Of a DNA stretch of 7,800 nucleotides, positions 5,267-7,800 are shown in pieces. Position 1 is the stretch's first letter; the number at the start of each line of letters is the position of its first letter. Made by a program: the position numbers and the translations under genes. Below the pieces are notes generated by a model. That model made no database searches and had not been told where the DNA came from. It saw only the letters and a list, made by a program, of their open reading frames with translations. The stretch is from UBA7067 sp051880615 (GTDB lineage Bacteria > Bacillota > Clostridia > Oscillospirales > Acutalibacteraceae): contig JBJEOH010000046.1 in NCBI GenBank assembly GCA_051880615.1, positions 1-7,800 of the forward strand. Direction: 5' to 3'.

Positions 5267-7800
5267 GCAAACACCATACCTTTCCTTTTGGCAAACTGTC
5301 CTGCAGTTTCCATAATTTCGTTTGTAAGCTGATTAATGTTCTCGCTTGAGTAGTTGTTGAAGTTTGTGATATTGAGTACAAGTGAAAGTCCGCTTTTACT
5401 GTTTACTCCTGTCATTGACGAATCAAGCGAACTCTTGATATTACCGTCAACTGAAAAATCAGTAGGCAGTGTAGTTTTCATATCGTCAGCAAGTGTATTC
5501 ATCACATCTGAAATATCACTGCTCATATTTTCAGCAGCTTTCACAGCCTCGTCACCGTTATCATCAATCGAGCCTGCAAGACCTTTTACAAGCATTTCGC
5601 CGACCCAAGCCATCTCCTTTGACGGAGAGTTGATTCCGAAAAAGCTGCAAATACCGTCCCAGATGCCTGAAATCCAACCTGACACCTGATCCCACAGCCA
5701 CGATGCAAGACCGCAGATACCGTCCCACAAACCCTTTACAATGTTGCCACCGATTTCTACGATTTTACCCATCAGTGAACCGAAAGCCTTAACAATGCCC
5801 TCGATAATTTTCGGAACTGCCTTTACAATCTCGACAATGATAGTCGGCAGATTTTCAATGAGAGCAATGAACAGCTCAACACCTGCCATAACGATTTTGT
5901 CGATGTTTCCGATTAACGCATCAACTATACCCGATATTATCTGTGGGATTGCCTTTACAATCGTTGTTATAATTTGCGGCAAGGCTCTGATTAAGGCTAT
6001 CAGCAGGTCAATTCCTGCCTGAATAATCTGCGGTATAGCGTTCAGAACTGCGTTGATTATACCGTTTATAATTTTCGGTATTGCGTTCACGATTGCCGTA
6101 ATAATCTGCGGCAGAGCGTCAACAAGGGAAGTAAGGAGTTTTATTCCGGCATCAATAATCTGCGGAATTGAATCAAGCAGAAAGTTTACTATTCCGATGA
6201 TAATATCCGGCAGAGCGGCTATAAGGACAGGAAGTGCGTCAAGCAATCCCTGTGCAAGTCCTGTTATCAGCTGAAGTGCGGCATCAAGGAGTAAGGGAAG
6301 ATTATCAATCAGACCTTGCACCATTGTGACAATGCAGTCTAACATAGCCGGAATAAGCTGTGGCAGTGATTCTGCTATGCCTGTTACGAGTGTTGCGATC
6401 ACCTGAATAGCAGCTGTTAAGAGCAACGGAAGATTTTCAATTATGCCGTTTGTCAGAGTCATTACAAGCTGTAACGCACCCTCGGTTATTTGAGGTAAGG
6501 CAAGAATAATACTCGATACGAAGGTAAGTATAATGTTTGATGCCGATTCAACCAAGGTAGGCAGATTTTCTGCAATTCCTGTGACAAGTGCCTGAATAAT
6601 TGATGGTGCTACTCCTGCTATTGCAGTAACGAGTGTGAGGAGAATTTCAGTAAGCTGTGGGAATATTCCGGAAATTGATGTTACAATCTCCTGTGCGCCA
6701 AGCTGGAGCTGTTCCTTTGCTCCGTCAGCACCTGTCATAAGTCCGGTAAGGCCTAAGAGAATGTCATTAAAGCCGGGCAGAATATCACCCATAATCGAAT
6801 TTTTCAGACCGGTGAATGTTCTCTGCAAGGTGTCCATATTGTCTGTGTAATCAACAGCAGCCTGCACCGCCTCGTCAGACATAACCATACCAAGCTCGTG
6901 AGCCTTGTCCTTGAGGTTTTGTGTACTGTCGGCTGTAGCGTTCAAAAGGGGCATAATGTTCTGACCGCTTTTGCCGAAGAGGTCATTCGCAAGAGCCGCC
7001 TTTGTTGTATCATCAGTGATGTTCTGCAAGCCTTGTACGGCTTTGTCGAAGATTTCCTCACGGCTCATTGTCTTTAAATCGGACATTGAAATTCCCAAAG
7101 CAGTGAACTTTTTAGTAGCTGTTTCAGAGCCGTTTTTCGCATCGTCAATGGAGTTAGTCATTGACTTAAAGCCTGTCTGAACACTGTTTATGTCAACACC
7201 CGACTGAGAGAGAACATAGTCCCATTCCTGATATGCCTTTTTAGAAAGTCCGAGCCTTTGGGAGTTTTTGTCGATTTCATCTCCTGCGGCGGCTGTTTCG
7301 TCAGCCATATCCTTCAGCTTTTTGCCCGTTGCAACTGCGGCGGCACCTATTGCGGCTGTCGCACCTGCAAGTACTTTTCCAAAGCCTGCGACAATTCCTT
7401 TGACCTTGCTGAACTTGCCGCCTGCGCTTTCACTCTGCTTTCCGGCATCATCAATTTCATCACCAAAATCGTCAGCCTCTTTTTCGGCATCGTTAAGCTC
7501 GTCAGCTGTTTTGTCAAGAGTATCGTTGTTGTCCTTTAATTCCTTTTCAAGGTCGTTGAGAGTTGCCTGTGCGTTATTGAGCTTTATCTGCCACTGCTGT
7601 GTTCTGCGGTCGTTTTCGCCAAAGGAAGTTGATGCGTTATCAAGAGCTTGTTTCAGAAGTTCAATCTTGTTTTTTTGCTCGTCAATCTCTTTGCTAAGAA
7701 CCTTGTTTCGAGCGGTAAGTGCATCGACAGATTTATCGTTCTTATCAAACTGCGATGAAACAAGCTTCATTTCAGAACCCAGCACCTTGAAATTCTGATT
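5263..7800 (-). CDS. Tail tape measure protein (TP901 core type), 5' end outside window
   Basis: Determines tail length by spanning the tube lumen and is ejected with the DNA. 845 residues are visible and the frame is open to the window edge; the first readable residues are NQNFKVLGSEMKLVSSQFDKNDKS, so in related proteins only a few tens of residues would be missing. GTG at 7785 is an internal valine codon, not the start. Order of parts: N-terminal coiled coil with repeated E/K/D/L/N (about 7785-7420), a hydrophobic Ala/Gly-rich segment (IVAGFGKVLAGATAAIGAAAV), then the TP901 core with QRLGLSKKAYQEWDYVLSQSGVDI, LANDLFGKSGQNIMPLLN and LGMVMSDEAVQAAVDYTDNM. A long hydrophobic helical repeat block follows (6573-5782), then a Trp-rich segment with LWDGICGLASWLWDQVSGWI, the common GINSPSKEMAWVGEMLVKGL motif, and a polar C-terminus ending KRKGMVFA. 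No peptidoglycan hydrolase domain is seen. The stop overlaps the Dit start. Confidence 0.95.
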   Translation of the reverse strand, partial: NQNFKVLGSEMKLVSSQFDKNDKSVDALTARNKVLSKEIDEQKNKIELLKQALDNASTSFGENDRRTQQWQIKLNNAQATLNDLEKELKDNNDTLDKTADELNDAEKEADDFGDEIDDAGKQSESAGGKFSKVKGIVAGFGKVLAGATAAIGAAAVATGKKLKDMADETAAAGDEIDKNSQRLGLSKKAYQEWDYVLSQSGVDINSVQTGFKSMTNSIDDAKNGSETATKKFTALGISMSDLKTMSREEIFDKAVQGLQNITDDTTKAALANDLFGKSGQNIMPLLNATADSTQNLKDKAHELGMVMSDEAVQAAVDYTDNMDTLQRTFTGLKNSIMGDILPGFNDILLGLTGLMTGADGAKEQLQLGAQEIVTSISGIFPQLTEILLTLVTAIAGVAPSIIQALVTGIAENLPTLVESASNIILTFVSSIILALPQITEGALQLVMTLTNGIIENLPLLLTAAIQVIATLVTGIAESLPQLIPAMLDCIVTMVQGLIDNLPLLLDAALQLITGLAQGLLDALPVLIAALPDIIIGIVNFLLDSIPQIIDAGIKLLTSLVDALPQIITAIVNAIPKIINGIINAVLNAIPQIIQAGIDLLIALIRALPQIITTIVKAIPQIISGIVDALIGNIDKIVMAGVELFIALIENLPTIIVEIVKAVPKIIEGIVKAFGSLMGKIVEIGGNIVKGLWDGICGLASWLWDQVSGWISGIWDGICSFFGINSPSKEMAWVGEMLVKGLAGSIDDNGDEAVKAAENMSSDISDVMNTLADDMKTTLPTDFSVDGNIKSSLDSSMTGVNSKSGLSLVLNITNFNNYSSENINQLTNEIMETAGQFAKRKGMVFA
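5782..6573 (-). repeat. Tape-measure repeat block: 12 x 66 bp (22-residue) units, the last six paired as three 132-bp units
   Basis: Six consecutive 22-residue units (6178-6573, coding order) follow the pattern x-[EDL]-x-[LI]-P-x-[LI], then a hydrophobic helix ending G-[IL], for example IENLPLLL and IDNLPLLL. They are followed by three 44-residue units: 6046-6177 (LDSIPQIIDAG), 5914-6045 (LNAIPQIIQAG) and 5782-5913 (IGNIDKIVMAG). Each 44-mer contains a second half with PQII or PTII and PKII or PQII. The total is exactly 264 residues without a single-residue slip. A 22-residue period equals two hendecads, which fits long hydrophobic alpha-helices in the tail lumen. Confidence 0.85.

Noticed and set aside
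5782..6573. Periodic repeats as a possible CRISPR array
   Set aside because: The units are in-frame protein repeats of 66 or 132 bp with diverged DNA; there are no identical short repeats separated by unique spacers.
7268..7798. Long open frame on the plus strand (176 codons) opposite the tape measure
   Set aside because: It is antisense to the clearly coding coiled-coil part of the tape measure. Its translation is a low-complexity Ser/Ala/Leu-rich mirror of that gene, and I see no ribosome site. It is a shadow frame.

Overview
This window is one continuous, minus-strand segment of the tail and lysis region of a tailed phage or prophage with siphovirus-like organisation. It almost certainly comes from a low-to-moderate GC Firmicute (Clostridia-like) host. 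Every protein has its closest recognisable relatives among phages of Gram-positive bacteria: a TP901-type tape measure protein, a siphovirus Dit, a Tal-like 'phage minor structural protein', a DUF859-type protein and a TcdE/Cph1-type holin. The module inside the Dit resembles surface and secreted glycan-binding proteins that I associate with gut Ruminococcus/Eubacterium-type bacteria, so a gut Clostridia host is a reasonable but low-confidence guess. No integrase, attachment site or host gene is visible, so prophage and free phage cannot be told apart.

The genes read from high to low coordinates in the canonical order: tape measure (7800 to 5263, 5' end outside the window), Dit (5266 to 4202), Tal (4205 to 1893, interrupted by a 100-N assembly gap), DUF859/pyocin-knob fibre-like protein (1880 to 528), holin (501 to 97), a 28-residue acidic ORF (96 to 10), and the first codons of a further gene (7 to 1) that by position is probably the endolysin or another lysis protein. 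Genes are packed with 4-base overlaps (GTGA at 5263-5266, ATGA at 4202-4205), a direct TAAATG junction at 94-99, and gaps of no more than 26 bases. I see no promoter, terminator or RNA gene; it looks like one late-operon transcript.

The tape measure sets tail length. Dit and Tal form the distal tail hub and tip. The DUF859/knob protein is the likely fibre or receptor-binding component. The holin starts the lysis cassette. There are putative ligand-binding modules in three consecutive tip proteins (an insert in Dit, a jelly-roll-like segment in Tal, and a pyocin knob in the DUF859 protein), which suggests a glycan-rich host surface is the target.

I do not see an undescribed stand-alone system here. 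The most interesting items are the extra module splitting the Dit, whose two halves appear in swapped order compared with the pattern I know. Next are the very regular 12 x 66-bp repeat block in the tape measure, the 126-bp coiled-coil repeat in Tal, and the assembly gap, which probably hides much more than 100 bases.
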